Source of the DNA: Candidatus Bathyarchaeota archaeon BA1
GTDB lineage: Archaea; Thermoproteota; Bathyarchaeia; Bathyarchaeales; Bathyarchaeaceae
Length of the DNA stretch: 34,298 bases
Reading direction: 5' to 3'
Assembly: GCA_001399805.1 (NCBI GenBank)
Contig: LIHJ01000085.1
Span: forward strand, 1-34,298
The notes under the pieces are model-generated. The model was given only the letters and a program-made list of their open reading frames with translations, had not been told where the DNA came from and made no database searches. Below, piece by piece: positions 9,372 through 18,373 of the stretch; the stretch's first letter is position 1; each line of letters begins with the position of its first letter. The position numbers were made by a program, and so were the translations under genes.

Positions 9372-9707
9372 ATGTCATCGTTCATTATAGTTATCACAAC
9401 CGCCAAGAGTAGGGAGGAGGCTCTCAAAATCGTGCGTTGCCTGCTTAATGAAAGGCTTATTGCATGCGGTAACCTTGTTGGTCCCATTTCCTCCCTATTC
9501 TGGTGGGAAAACAAGATTGATGAGGCGAGCGAGATCCTGGTCTTCATGAAGTCGAGCGAAAACCTCTTTAAGAGACTGGCTGAAAGGGTGAAGGAGATTC
9601 ATAGTTATCAGGTGCCAGAACTCATCGCATTACCCATAATCAGAGGCTCACGATCCTACTTGGATTGGATGAACAGTTGTCTACGGTCGGTGGGTGAAGA
9701 TGGCTAA
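9372..9707 (+). CDS. cutA: CutA1 divalent-cation tolerance protein
   Basis: 111-residue CutA1, a very stable trimeric protein with a PII-like fold linked to metal tolerance in bacteria; its exact role in archaea is unclear. I start it at ATG 9372 behind GGAGGGG. The family pattern is clear: FIIVITTAKSREEALKIVRC, LLNERLIACGNLV, then FWWENKIDEASEILVFMKSS, HSYQVPELIALPI and a C-terminal YLDWM helix. The last 14 bases overlap the next gene, so the two are translationally coupled. A TATA-like run near 9340-9358 precedes it. Confidence 0.95.
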   Translation: MSSFIIVITTAKSREEALKIVRCLLNERLIACGNLVGPISSLFWWENKIDEASEILVFMKSSENLFKRLAERVKEIHSYQVPELIALPIIRGSRSYLDWMNSCLRSVGEDG

Positions 9708-10413
9708 AAAGCCAGTGACTCGAGCAGAGCGCGTGGAGGTTATTTACGAAAACAGGCGCTGGGAACTACTAAAGAGATTACGATCCAAGGCAATTCAAGT
9801 AATGAAGGCTTTGGATCATTTTCATGTGTCCTCCATTGTGCATGGAAGTATCGCTCGGGGTGACGTTTCAGAGAGGAGTGACATCGACGTTTTTGTGCCA
9901 GACCCGCCCTCCTCCTTCGTCATCGAAACCATTCTTGAACGCGCCAACATTCCCATTAATCGAAGGATTGTGGTGCAAGCCACACCCATGTATGCGATCA
10001 AGGGGCACATCGAGATGGACAAACAACAATGTGTTTCGTTTCCCCTCGTCAAACTTCGTCCTGTGGAAAGAGGCTTCTATAAGTTCAGCGGTGAGGTGTC
10101 GCTCCCCATGCTCAAAAACGATGTACGCGTTCTGGGTGTTGACAAGCGGCTCATGTTGATCGAACCCACCCAACAGGGTCATGTGGAGAGCACCATTGTA
10201 GGTCGCGAGGAGATGGTCTCCCGCCTCTTAGGGGTCACCCTTGAAACCGTGTTGGACCGGGTTCACGCCCTTTTGCGTCGTGACAAGGTTGGAAGAACAG
10301 GGGTCTTTATTGAGAGGGAGCTGTCCCCTAACGAGACTTTTGAGATACTTCTGAAAAGGCTCATGGATGAGAATCCCGCTGTGCGCAGACGCCTCAGACT
10401 CTTTGAGAAATGA
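9694..10413 (+). CDS. Predicted nucleotidyltransferase
   Basis: 239-residue protein of the DNA polymerase beta-like nucleotidyltransferase superfamily. The catalytic motif is visible at about residues 50-67: HGSIARGDVSERSDIDVFV, that is G-S-x(10)-D-x-D with the two metal-binding aspartates. A following basic region (RRIVVQ) and a helical C-terminal half (about 160-239) may bind the substrate. The overall type matches an archaeal family of conserved predicted nucleotidyltransferases without a defined substrate. It is larger than minimal MNT antitoxins, and no HEPN partner is adjacent, so a toxin-antitoxin role is not indicated. It overlaps cutA by 14 nt. Confidence 0.82.
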   Translation: MKMAKKPVTRAERVEVIYENRRWELLKRLRSKAIQVMKALDHFHVSSIVHGSIARGDVSERSDIDVFVPDPPSSFVIETILERANIPINRRIVVQATPMYAIKGHIEMDKQQCVSFPLVKLRPVERGFYKFSGEVSLPMLKNDVRVLGVDKRLMLIEPTQQGHVESTIVGREEMVSRLLGVTLETVLDRVHALLRRDKVGRTGVFIERELSPNETFEILLKRLMDENPAVRRRLRLFEK

Positions 10414-10466
10414 GCTGAAGAGTTTTATAGACGGTTGTTAACGGGGAACAACAGGTTGATAAGGCG

Positions 10467-11192
10467 GTGTTATTCGATTTTTGGGATACCCTCATCTTTC
10501 ATGAGCGTGGAGAGAGTCAAAGGCTCAAGCGAATAAGGGTGGAGGGCTTAACAGAGGCTCTAATCAAGGGAGGCTTTTCTGCTAGCCCAAGAAAAGTCGA
10601 GGAGGTTATGGAAGAGGTGGACATGGAGTGCGACCGGATTCGTGTGGAAAAGGGGCGAGAATTTGATCTGAACACCCAGGTTCATATGATGATGGAGAAA
10701 CTGGGCATACCCACATCCAACAAAAGGCTAGCACAAAACCTCTGGGATGTTTATGCACACTCCGTCTTATCCGTGCAACTGAGAGCCCAAGAGGGGGCTG
10801 AGTCCATTCTGCGGTTCCTTAAGGAAGGTGGGTACAAGGTGGGGCTCATCTGCAACACCTACCACACGCCAAGCAGCGTCATCAAGAAGATCCTGCGGAA
10901 ATTTGGCTTCCTCCACCACTTTGATGATGTACTAATGTTTTCAGACGAGTATGGGCTGTTGAAACCCCGACCCGAGATATTCTTGGAAGCGCTGTTAAGG
11001 ATGGGTGTGGAGCCAAGCGAAGCCTTGCACGTAGGAGACAAACCAGAACTCGATATATTGGGGGCAAAAAACGCGGGGTTAAGGGCGATTCATCTAAAAA
11101 TAACCGACCAGCCCTACCCCAATAACCTCCCCAAACCAGACGCCACCATCCAAGCACTCGATCACATTCCAGAGACTCTCAGAAAGCTTTAG
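10467..11192 (+). CDS. HAD-superfamily hydrolase
   Basis: 241-residue haloacid dehalogenase-type hydrolase, probably a small-molecule phosphatase. Motif I is FDFWDTL at the start (nucleophile Asp, then Asp+2 as acid/base, with W in place of the usual G or L). Motif II is LICNT at about 128, motif III the lysine in LLKPRPEIF at about 168, and motif IV HVGDKPELDILGAKNAG at about 195. A helical cap lies between motifs I and II. The only in-frame start near motif I is GTG 10467, so the leader is short. TTTTATAG at 10423-10430 is a suitable TATA box. The substrate is unknown. Confidence 0.88.
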   Translation: MLFDFWDTLIFHERGESQRLKRIRVEGLTEALIKGGFSASPRKVEEVMEEVDMECDRIRVEKGREFDLNTQVHMMMEKLGIPTSNKRLAQNLWDVYAHSVLSVQLRAQEGAESILRFLKEGGYKVGLICNTYHTPSSVIKKILRKFGFLHHFDDVLMFSDEYGLLKPRPEIFLEALLRMGVEPSEALHVGDKPELDILGAKNAGLRAIHLKITDQPYPNNLPKPDATIQALDHIPETLRKL

Positions 11193-11374
11193 ATAACTTC
11201 TGTCCTCGGATAGACTTTGTATCCAAGGGTCTTTGATGGGGAATTACAACATTTCGCATCGGCCCTTCAAGCTATGCGGGCAAATAGGGTATTCACCGCT
11301 AAGTTATGACAGCACTTTAATGTGACTTTGGATATAAACAGAGTTTAACCTGAAAGCTTTCTAAGGGCTGACCT

Positions 11375-12439
11375 TTAACCAAACGGGAAGCGTAGAAGCG
11401 CTGCAACACCACCTAACGAAAGCAGTTTGGCTCCTGCCTCATGCTCCGTGCTGATGACGATGACTTGTCCGCCCTTCTCCTCCACTTCCTTCATGAGCCT
11501 TTCTAGGGCGGTTCTCTTTTCGCTGGGGGTCTCCCTTAACGTGATATCTGCCAAAAGGAGTTTTTCAACAGCGCCAAATGTGGTGGCCCTTTCCACCTCA
11601 GTGAATCCATAGGTTACGTCTTGCCTCCCCTTCCCTAATCGTTCAAGCAACTCCTCCATGACCCTGTTTTCTTCCAATATCCGAACGTGCCTTAGGGCCT
11701 TGGTTAAAACCCCGGAGCGCAGTCCCTCATGTATCCCTGCTACGCCACCGCTATTGACACTTTTAATATCAATGATGGCGTTTGCGACCTCTGAAGATGC
11801 GTTTCTCACATATTTAACGAAGTCATTCTTTATGAATCCCGGTCCAATGATGACGATGGGGCTGTGGAGACCCACCCACACCTCCCAAAGGGATTTTAGG
11901 GCGGCTTTAAAGAACCCGCGCATCGCCTCCGCCCTTCTCTCCGCCTCTAACTTTCCAGGGAGCCTCGTCCTCTCCTCCACCTTGACATCGACTCCATACT
12001 GTCTCAAAACAGCCACGCAATATTCCTCGTCATCCATCGCCATCACGATGATGGGCGTCACCTCAGCCTTGCTGGCCCTCTCCAGTCGGTCGATTTGGTG
12101 CCTCAACCACTCCGATTTCATGATGGTGAGGGGCTTATCCACCGTCACGTTGATGGTGTGGTGTGAACCCTTTGCACCGATGTCCTCTGGTGCCTCGCAA
12201 ACGATTCCATGCACCCTCAATCGATTGAGGTTCCTGTCCCAGGTCACTCCCTCCACTCTCACACCCAAAAAAACGGAAACTCTCTTCCCCCTCTTAGGGC
12301 GGGTGTAAAGTTCTTGCACCTTTACTTCTCGAGTAGTTTGTGCATACACCTCGTCCTTTTCATGAATTATGTTATAGAGATGCCAGATATCGTCCAAACT
12401 CTCTGGCAAAACCTTTACTATACCCTTTTTTAGGTTCAT
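11375..12439 (-). CDS. pelA: Pelota (Dom34), ribosome rescue factor
   Basis: Archaeal Pelota, an aRF1 paralogue without the GGQ loop that splits stalled ribosomes together with the ABCE1 ATPase. I start at ATG 12439 (MNLKKGIVKVLPESLDDIWH...), giving about 354 residues, the usual length; an upstream in-frame extension is not conserved in type. An Sm-like N-terminal domain (to about 125; RVSVFLGVRVEGVTWD) is followed by the central eRF1-type domain (VTPIIVMAMDDEEYCVAVLR, IVIIGPGFIKNDF) and a C-terminal eRF1-like domain ending in GGVAALLRFPFG. It is divergent from polB, and the short gap presumably holds both promoters. Confidence 0.94.
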   Translation of the reverse strand: MNLKKGIVKVLPESLDDIWHLYNIIHEKDEVYAQTTREVKVQELYTRPKRGKRVSVFLGVRVEGVTWDRNLNRLRVHGIVCEAPEDIGAKGSHHTINVTVDKPLTIMKSEWLRHQIDRLERASKAEVTPIIVMAMDDEEYCVAVLRQYGVDVKVEERTRLPGKLEAERRAEAMRGFFKAALKSLWEVWVGLHSPIVIIGPGFIKNDFVKYVRNASSEVANAIIDIKSVNSGGVAGIHEGLRSGVLTKALRHVRILEENRVMEELLERLGKGRQDVTYGFTEVERATTFGAVEKLLLADITLRETPSEKRTALERLMKEVEEKGGQVIVISTEHEAGAKLLSLGGVAALLRFPFG

Positions 12440-12541
12440 ACCTAGGATCTTCAAAAAGCTACTCCCTTTTCTACTTGATGTATGTGCAACTAAACACTCA
12501 TTATCAAAAAGCGTTAAAAACATATTGGCGCCTTTATCTTC

Positions 12542-15500
12542 ATGGGGCAAAGGCTAATGCAAACGAGATTTTGGCTGTTGGACGTGAATTATGAGGTGAA
12601 GGAGCATCAGCCAGAGATGTGGATCTGGGGCATCGATGACGGGGGGAAGCGGGTTCTCATTATTGACCGCAACTTCCTTTGTTATTTTTATCTTGTGGTT
12701 GAGGATGGGGAGAATCCTCAGGTTGTGGTGGAAAGGATCAAATCCAGCGAGGCGGAGTTTCCATTTATCGTCAGGTTGGAGCCCATGGAGCTAAGGTTTT
12801 TTGGAAAGCCAACAAAGGTGATTAGGGTTGTTTGTCAAGACCCCGATCTCATACCAAAATATGCTAAGGGGGTTGGAAAAATTAAGGGGGTGAAGGATTG
12901 TCTTGAGGGTGATATCCGCTATTCCATGCGCTATCTCATTGATAACAATGTCAGTCCATGCGGCTGGCATGAGATAGAGGTTGAAGAAATAAAAAACGAA
13001 CTGGGGGTTCATGTCGATAAAGTATACCTGGCAAAATCTTTTCCTAAAGGTATCGAAAAAACAGAGGTACCGCGGTTAAGGATTTTGGGCTTTTCCATGA
13101 TTTGCCACAGCCCCAAGGGCGCGCCTAAACCCGAGAGAAACCCTGTGGTGGTCATCTCAGTCGCCACTAATGCGGGTGATGAAATACAGTTTTTAACGGA
13201 GAATTCTAATGATAAACCAGTCATAGAGTCATTCATAAAATATGTCAAGAACTTTGATCCCGACATCATCGTGGGCTATGGAACCAATCAACAAGACTGG
13301 CCCTATCTAGTCACTCGCTCCAAAAAGTTGGGCATCCACCTATTTATGGACCGGGCCAATACTGAGCCTCACACAAGCGTGTATGGTCACGTTTCAATTA
13401 CAGGACGAGCCAACATCGACTTTTTCGACTTCGCGGAAGACCTTCCCGGAGTGAAGGTGAAGACCTTAGAGAATGTAGCCGACTTCCTCGATGTTATGAA
13501 AATCGAAAAGCGCACTCTTATTGAGGACATAGACTTCCCCACCTACTGGGACGATCCTGAAAAGCGCCCAGCGCTGCTGAGGTTCTCCAAAGAAAATACT
13601 CAATGCATCATGGGGATAACCGACGCTATGCTGGACTTTGCCATGCAGCTGTCCAACATGGTCGGCCTGCCCCTAGACCATGTTGGAACTGCCGCTGTGG
13701 GCTTCCGGGTTGAGTGGTTCCTGATTCGAGAAGCCTACAAGATCGGCGAGCTGGTTCCCAAGAGAATTGAGCGCCCCTACATCCCATACGTGGGAGCCGT
13801 GGTCCTTGAACCCAAACCAGGAATTCACGAAAACATAGCGGTGCTCGATTTCAAGTCAGTTGATTACGATGAGCCAATAGTTTTAATGGATGATAACAAT
13901 AATCTATACTTAACTAAAATTGGAGAGTTTATTGACAAGCATGCTGGCTCATTAATGAAAATAAGCGATGAATGTGAAGTAGCTGAATTAAATTGTTGGA
14001 AAGTGCTATCTTTCGATGAGAATCTTAACGTTTGTTTAAATCCCATACGTCAATTCTCCCGGCATCGCTACAATGGAAAGCTGCTAAAAATAACAACAAA
14101 AACTGGGAGGGAGGTTAAAGTAACACCTAACCACAGCCTTTTCACATTAAGTAATCGCCTTAAGCCGATTCCCCTAAAGGCTAGTGACGTAAATAAAGGA
14201 AGTTTCATTGTCATTCCAAGGAGCGTAAAGCTCCCAATGGTGTATCAGGAACATGTGAGTCTTCTAAAGTTAATGAGGGGTCTCAATAAAGATCAGTTAA
14301 GTGACATATATTTCTACCGTAAATTTCCGAAAGGATATTGGAATTGGATAAAGGCAAAAGTATTAATCCTTGATGCCATAAGCTCAGGGGCTAATTCAAC
14401 AAGAAAGGCGGCCATCATAATTGGGCATAGGCATTGTAATATTTATCGACACATCTATGACTTGCATAAACACAAGCTAATCATATGGGATAAGGGGAGA
14501 GGTAATCTACAAATCACTAAATTAGGGAAGGAGTTTCTTCAACGAGAAAAATTATTGCTTAGGCTTCGTGAATACGTTCCATGGCGACGTTGTTATAGAT
14601 TCAGATTATCGGATGCACTTGATGTCTTAGAGAATGTTGACAGTCAATACTTAAAAAATTGGAAGATTGGTTTTAAGCGAACCCGGGAACAGCATTTGAT
14701 TGATGTCATATTACCAACTAAAACCTTAGCAACATTACTTGGGTATTATGTGGCAGAGGGATGCACATCTAAATCAGCTAGGAAGGAAAGAGCAGGTCAA
14801 TATCAGTATAAAGTACATTTCACCGCTGCAGATATAGTAAAAGAGATGAAAGAAGTGGCCGAAGCATTGGGATTTCACTCCTCTGCGATGAAGGGAACAG
14901 GGTTTAATAAGGGAGAAGTTGAAGAGGGCTTCTCTTTATCTTCTCAACTGCATTATTTTCTATTTGATGTATTGTTAAACGCTGGTAGGTGCGCCCGTGA
15001 GAAAAGAGTCCCGCCTATAGTTTTTTTGTTTGACGAAGTTGCTCGGCGCTCCTTTGTCGAGGCGTACTTAAAGGGCGATGGACACCTACGAAGCGACGGC
15101 GTATATATATTTGGATCTATGAGTGATAAGCTAATTCAAGGTATGTCCCTTCTTCTTATGAGCATGAGAAAACTAGGAGTCACCCTCTGGAAAGACGCTA
15201 AGTCAAATATGAATTTTGCTTGGATAAATGATTACTATAACAAGGCTGAAAAACATACGCATCTAACTCGTCAAATCCCGGTTAATTTTATCCCAAAGAC
15301 CTACCCAAGAAGCCAGCTTCCTCGCAAAATAATGGAAAAAGCCCAAATACGAACCATTTCACGAACAAAGCTTCTTCGCTGGGCAGAGAAAAACTATCCT
15401 GAACTCATCACCTTTTTTAAAAGTGACTTAACCTTAGATTATGTTGTTAAAATTGAAGAGGCGAATCCCACAACCGAATTTGTATATGACATCGGCGTGA

Positions 15501-18373
15501 ATCCAACGCAAAACTTTGTCTGTGGACACTGTTGGATATGCGCTCACAATAGTTTATACCCCAACATCATGATTTCCCAAAATGTTTCACCCGACACCTA
15601 CGTTTCACCCACTGAGCCGGAGCCACCATGCGGCGTGAACACAGCACCAGAGGTGAAACACAGGTTCCGCACAGAACCCTCCGGCTTCTACAAAGAGGTG
15701 CTATCCCACCTCATAATGGTTCGAGACGAGATCAGACCCAAGCTAAAGATGCTGGAGCCGCAAAGCGTGGAATATAGGGTTCTCGACGCTCGCCAAAAAG
15801 CAGTGAAAGTCATCACAAACGCATGTCTAGATTATGACACGCCCATTATTATAAGGCGAAATGGAAACATTTCCGTGGTTCGCATCGGCGAATTTATTGA
15901 TACCATGGTTAAAACTAATGATCCTGTGATTTGTGAAGATTTTAGTGAGTTTGTTAAACCGACCGAAAATCTTGAGACGCTTTCTTTTGATCCCATTACT
16001 TGGGAGGTGATGTGGAGGCGAGTTTTTCAATGTGTTCGCCATCGTCTAAATCACGAAATGTTAGAAATAGAATTAAAATCGGGCGCCAGCATTCGGGTTA
16101 CCCCTGAACATAAAATGTATGTACTTGATGAAGAGGGTGAATTAACAATTAAAAAAGCAGCAGACATTCATTGTGGCGAATGGTTGCCTCTTTTATCTCA
16201 AATGCCCTCATCCAAAAGGTATACGCAGCCTCAACTTAATCTATTGCGTTATCTTGTTAGGATTGAGCCTAAAAGAACAGAGAACATCATGGTGATTATC
16301 CAACATCCATATAGCAAAAAAACTAGGATTAATTATGAGGCGTGGTGTAGAATATTAGCAGCTCTGAAAGGCAAACCTTCAGGATGTATTAAGGAGATAG
16401 CACATCACGCTAACTATGGAAACCCGAAATCCGTATCGAAACACCTCATAAATCTTAAAAAGATGGGTTTTGTTGAGAGGGCTCCTTACATTGGAAGGGA
16501 ACGGAAGAAAGTGTTCAGAATAACTCCCAGCGGAGAGAATTTATATGACGCTCTTTCCGCCTTCTCTGAAAAGATTTTACGTGACCCCAATGGCCGACGC
16601 CACTATGTATGGTTTAACGATATTAGAGAGGTTGTCGAAAAACTACCCTTAAGTATAATTCACTCATGGTTGGTGAAATTATATAAGTCACGGGATGAAC
16701 TTCCCGTAATCATAACTGCTGTAGGCAAGGTAGCACGTCTAGTTGGGTATTATGTCTCTGATGGTACTTCCGATGAATTTAAGAATAAGACGGGAGGTAC
16801 TTCGAGAAGAATCATCTGGTGCAATTCAAATCCGAGGATCAGAGAAGACATTATTCACTGTTTTAACGAAGCATTTGGGCCTCATTTAAATGTAAGCCCA
16901 CGTCAAATTACTGCTAACTCAGGTTTAATATACATTATCTTCATAGATTTATTAAAAACTGGCAAACGTGTATATAGAAAAGCCGTCCCAGATTTCATAA
17001 TCAACGGGCCAAACAAATTGAAATGGGAATTTCTCCGTGCCTATGATTCAGGGGATGGCAATAAAACTCTCCCCTACACACGTTGGACGACAGTTAACTT
17101 TCATTTGCAAAACCAGCTAATCTTGTTAATGAAGCAACTTGGGGTTCAAGGGGGTTCCATCAGAAGAGACTGTGGCGCTCACAGAGTTCTGGTACATGAC
17201 TCGTTGCCCTCCAGAAGGGAGTATAGAGTTGGTCATCGAATGCATCAAAGTTTTATTATCCCTAGGAGCGTTGCTCTTCCATTGCTTAGAGAGACGAAAT
17301 CAAATTGCGATTATTTACGTTGGTCTGACTCAAACATTTCTAAAGCGCAAATAAAACGTATATTAAACGACGCAAAAAATGGAAAGGCTGTTGCCACTGA
17401 TCAACTCAGCAATTTAATCGCCAATAAGCTCTACTTTGAGCAGATAGCGAAAATTCGTAAAGTTGAACAACGTAGCCCATACATTTACGACATTACCATT
17501 GAAGCGCCACATACGCTATTTGCGGGCTTAGGCTTCATTGGTGTCTCCAATTGTTACGGCTACGCAGGTTGGTTGGGGGCGCGTTGGTACGTCAAGCCTG
17601 TTGCTGAGGCTACTACGGCTTGGGGTCGAAATGCCATCTTAAACACCATAGAATTGGCGAAGGAAATTGGATTGGAGGTTGTGTATGGCGACACAGACAG
17701 CATCTTCATCGAGCATGAACCTGATAAAATTGAGAAAATATCTGAGGAGATTAGTAAGACACTCGGGTTGGAGATTAAGCCTGATAAGGTATATCGCCGT
17801 GTTTTATTTACTGAGGCTAAGAAGCGGTATTGTGGGCTTTTGCCGGATGGCCGATTAGACATTGTGGGTTTGGAGGTGATACGGGGGGACTGGGCTGCTG
17901 TCGCTAAAAATGTGCAGGAGACGGTACTAAACATTATTCTTAAGGAGCTGTCGCCGGAGAAGGCTGCGGGGTTCGTGCGTCAATATGTTTCGGATTTAAG
18001 GGAAAAGAAGGTGCCGTATCGAGACCTCATCATATGGAAGACCCTGACAAAACCCTTAGAAGAGTACGCTGTGAGGGCTCCGCATGTGGAGGCTGCACGC
18101 ATGCTGTTGAGGGGGGGCTGGGACCTATCCATGGGCGACAAGATCGGTTATGTCATTGTTGCTGGTCCCGGTCGATTATACGAGAAGGCGAGGCCCCACG
18201 TCTTAGCCTCCTATGATGAGGTCGATATTGAATACTACGTTTCAAATCAGGTGGTGCCAGCCGTTTCCCGAATTCTATCCATGTTTGGTGTAGCTGAGGA
18301 TGAGTTGCTGGCTCCTACAACACCTACCCTCCATAAATTTGGAGGGTTAGCCCTGAATATCCGCAAACGTTAA
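12542..18373 (+). CDS. polB: Family B DNA polymerase precursor with two inteins
   Basis: 1943-residue precursor; removing the inteins (565 and 576 aa) leaves an 802-aa PolB. The polymerase motifs are intact: motif A D-F-K | S-L-Y-P-N-I (split by intein 1), motif B K-x-I-T-N-A | C-Y-G-Y (split by intein 2), and motif C YGDTDS at about residue 1715. The exonuclease domain is odd: Exo I, normally DIE, reads GFSMICH; Exo III, normally Y-x3-D, reads FSKEN; Exo II keeps only one Asp (TNQQDW). Proofreading is therefore probably lost. ATG 12542 is used, with ATG 12557 possible; the body begins FWLLDVNYEV. The 3' end overlaps dnaG by 27 nt, tail to tail. Confidence 0.93.
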   Translation: MGQRLMQTRFWLLDVNYEVKEHQPEMWIWGIDDGGKRVLIIDRNFLCYFYLVVEDGENPQVVVERIKSSEAEFPFIVRLEPMELRFFGKPTKVIRVVCQDPDLIPKYAKGVGKIKGVKDCLEGDIRYSMRYLIDNNVSPCGWHEIEVEEIKNELGVHVDKVYLAKSFPKGIEKTEVPRLRILGFSMICHSPKGAPKPERNPVVVISVATNAGDEIQFLTENSNDKPVIESFIKYVKNFDPDIIVGYGTNQQDWPYLVTRSKKLGIHLFMDRANTEPHTSVYGHVSITGRANIDFFDFAEDLPGVKVKTLENVADFLDVMKIEKRTLIEDIDFPTYWDDPEKRPALLRFSKENTQCIMGITDAMLDFAMQLSNMVGLPLDHVGTAAVGFRVEWFLIREAYKIGELVPKRIERPYIPYVGAVVLEPKPGIHENIAVLDFKSVDYDEPIVLMDDNNNLYLTKIGEFIDKHAGSLMKISDECEVAELNCWKVLSFDENLNVCLNPIRQFSRHRYNGKLLKITTKTGREVKVTPNHSLFTLSNRLKPIPLKASDVNKGSFIVIPRSVKLPMVYQEHVSLLKLMRGLNKDQLSDIYFYRKFPKGYWNWIKAKVLILDAISSGANSTRKAAIIIGHRHCNIYRHIYDLHKHKLIIWDKGRGNLQITKLGKEFLQREKLLLRLREYVPWRRCYRFRLSDALDVLENVDSQYLKNWKIGFKRTREQHLIDVILPTKTLATLLGYYVAEGCTSKSARKERAGQYQYKVHFTAADIVKEMKEVAEALGFHSSAMKGTGFNKGEVEEGFSLSSQLHYFLFDVLLNAGRCAREKRVPPIVFLFDEVARRSFVEAYLKGDGHLRSDGVYIFGSMSDKLIQGMSLLLMSMRKLGVTLWKDAKSNMNFAWINDYYNKAEKHTHLTRQIPVNFIPKTYPRSQLPRKIMEKAQIRTISRTKLLRWAEKNYPELITFFKSDLTLDYVVKIEEANPTTEFVYDIGVNPTQNFVCGHCWICAHNSLYPNIMISQNVSPDTYVSPTEPEPPCGVNTAPEVKHRFRTEPSGFYKEVLSHLIMVRDEIRPKLKMLEPQSVEYRVLDARQKAVKVITNACLDYDTPIIIRRNGNISVVRIGEFIDTMVKTNDPVICEDFSEFVKPTENLETLSFDPITWEVMWRRVFQCVRHRLNHEMLEIELKSGASIRVTPEHKMYVLDEEGELTIKKAADIHCGEWLPLLSQMPSSKRYTQPQLNLLRYLVRIEPKRTENIMVIIQHPYSKKTRINYEAWCRILAALKGKPSGCIKEIAHHANYGNPKSVSKHLINLKKMGFVERAPYIGRERKKVFRITPSGENLYDALSAFSEKILRDPNGRRHYVWFNDIREVVEKLPLSIIHSWLVKLYKSRDELPVIITAVGKVARLVGYYVSDGTSDEFKNKTGGTSRRIIWCNSNPRIREDIIHCFNEAFGPHLNVSPRQITANSGLIYIIFIDLLKTGKRVYRKAVPDFIINGPNKLKWEFLRAYDSGDGNKTLPYTRWTTVNFHLQNQLILLMKQLGVQGGSIRRDCGAHRVLVHDSLPSRREYRVGHRMHQSFIIPRSVALPLLRETKSNCDYLRWSDSNISKAQIKRILNDAKNGKAVATDQLSNLIANKLYFEQIAKIRKVEQRSPYIYDITIEAPHTLFAGLGFIGVSNCYGYAGWLGARWYVKPVAEATTAWGRNAILNTIELAKEIGLEVVYGDTDSIFIEHEPDKIEKISEEISKTLGLEIKPDKVYRRVLFTEAKKRYCGLLPDGRLDIVGLEVIRGDWAAVAKNVQETVLNIILKELSPEKAAGFVRQYVSDLREKKVPYRDLIIWKTLTKPLEEYAVRAPHVEAARMLLRGGWDLSMGDKIGYVIVAGPGRLYEKARPHVLASYDEVDIEYYVSNQVVPAVSRILSMFGVAEDELLAPTTPTLHKFGGLALNIRKR
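13856..15550 (+). mobile_element. Intein 1 of PolB (motif A site), LAGLIDADG with winged helix
   Basis: 565-residue in-frame intein inserted in polymerase motif A between D-F-K and S-L-Y-P. It begins with Ser (SVDYDEPIVLMDD), has splicing block B as VTPNHSLFT, block F as TEFVYDIGVNPTQNF, and ends CWICAHN before the +1 Ser, the canonical His-Asn. The homing endonuclease part has LLGYYVAEG (about residue 733 of the precursor) and AYLKGDGHL (about 840), both with acidic ends. Before it, at about 613-666, a stretch with IIIGHRHCNIYRHIYDLHKH and LQITKLGKEFL looks like a winged helix-turn-helix. All parts appear intact. Confidence 0.92.
15824..17551 (+). mobile_element. Intein 2 of PolB (motif B site), LAGLIDADG with winged helix
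   Basis: 576-residue in-frame intein inserted in polymerase motif B between K-V-I-T-N-A and C-Y-G-Y. It begins CLDYDTPIIIRRNGN, has block B as VTPEHKMYV, block F as SPYIYDITIEAPHTLFAG, and ends GFIGVSN before the +1 Cys. The penultimate residue is Ser, not the usual His, an uncommon but tolerated variant. The endonuclease motifs are LVGYYVSDG (about 1400) and AYDSGDGN (about 1500). A winged-helix-like domain at about 1270-1330 (SGCIKEIAHHANYGNPKSVS, then KKMGFVERAPYI) parallels that of intein 1, so the two may be related. Confidence 0.92.
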
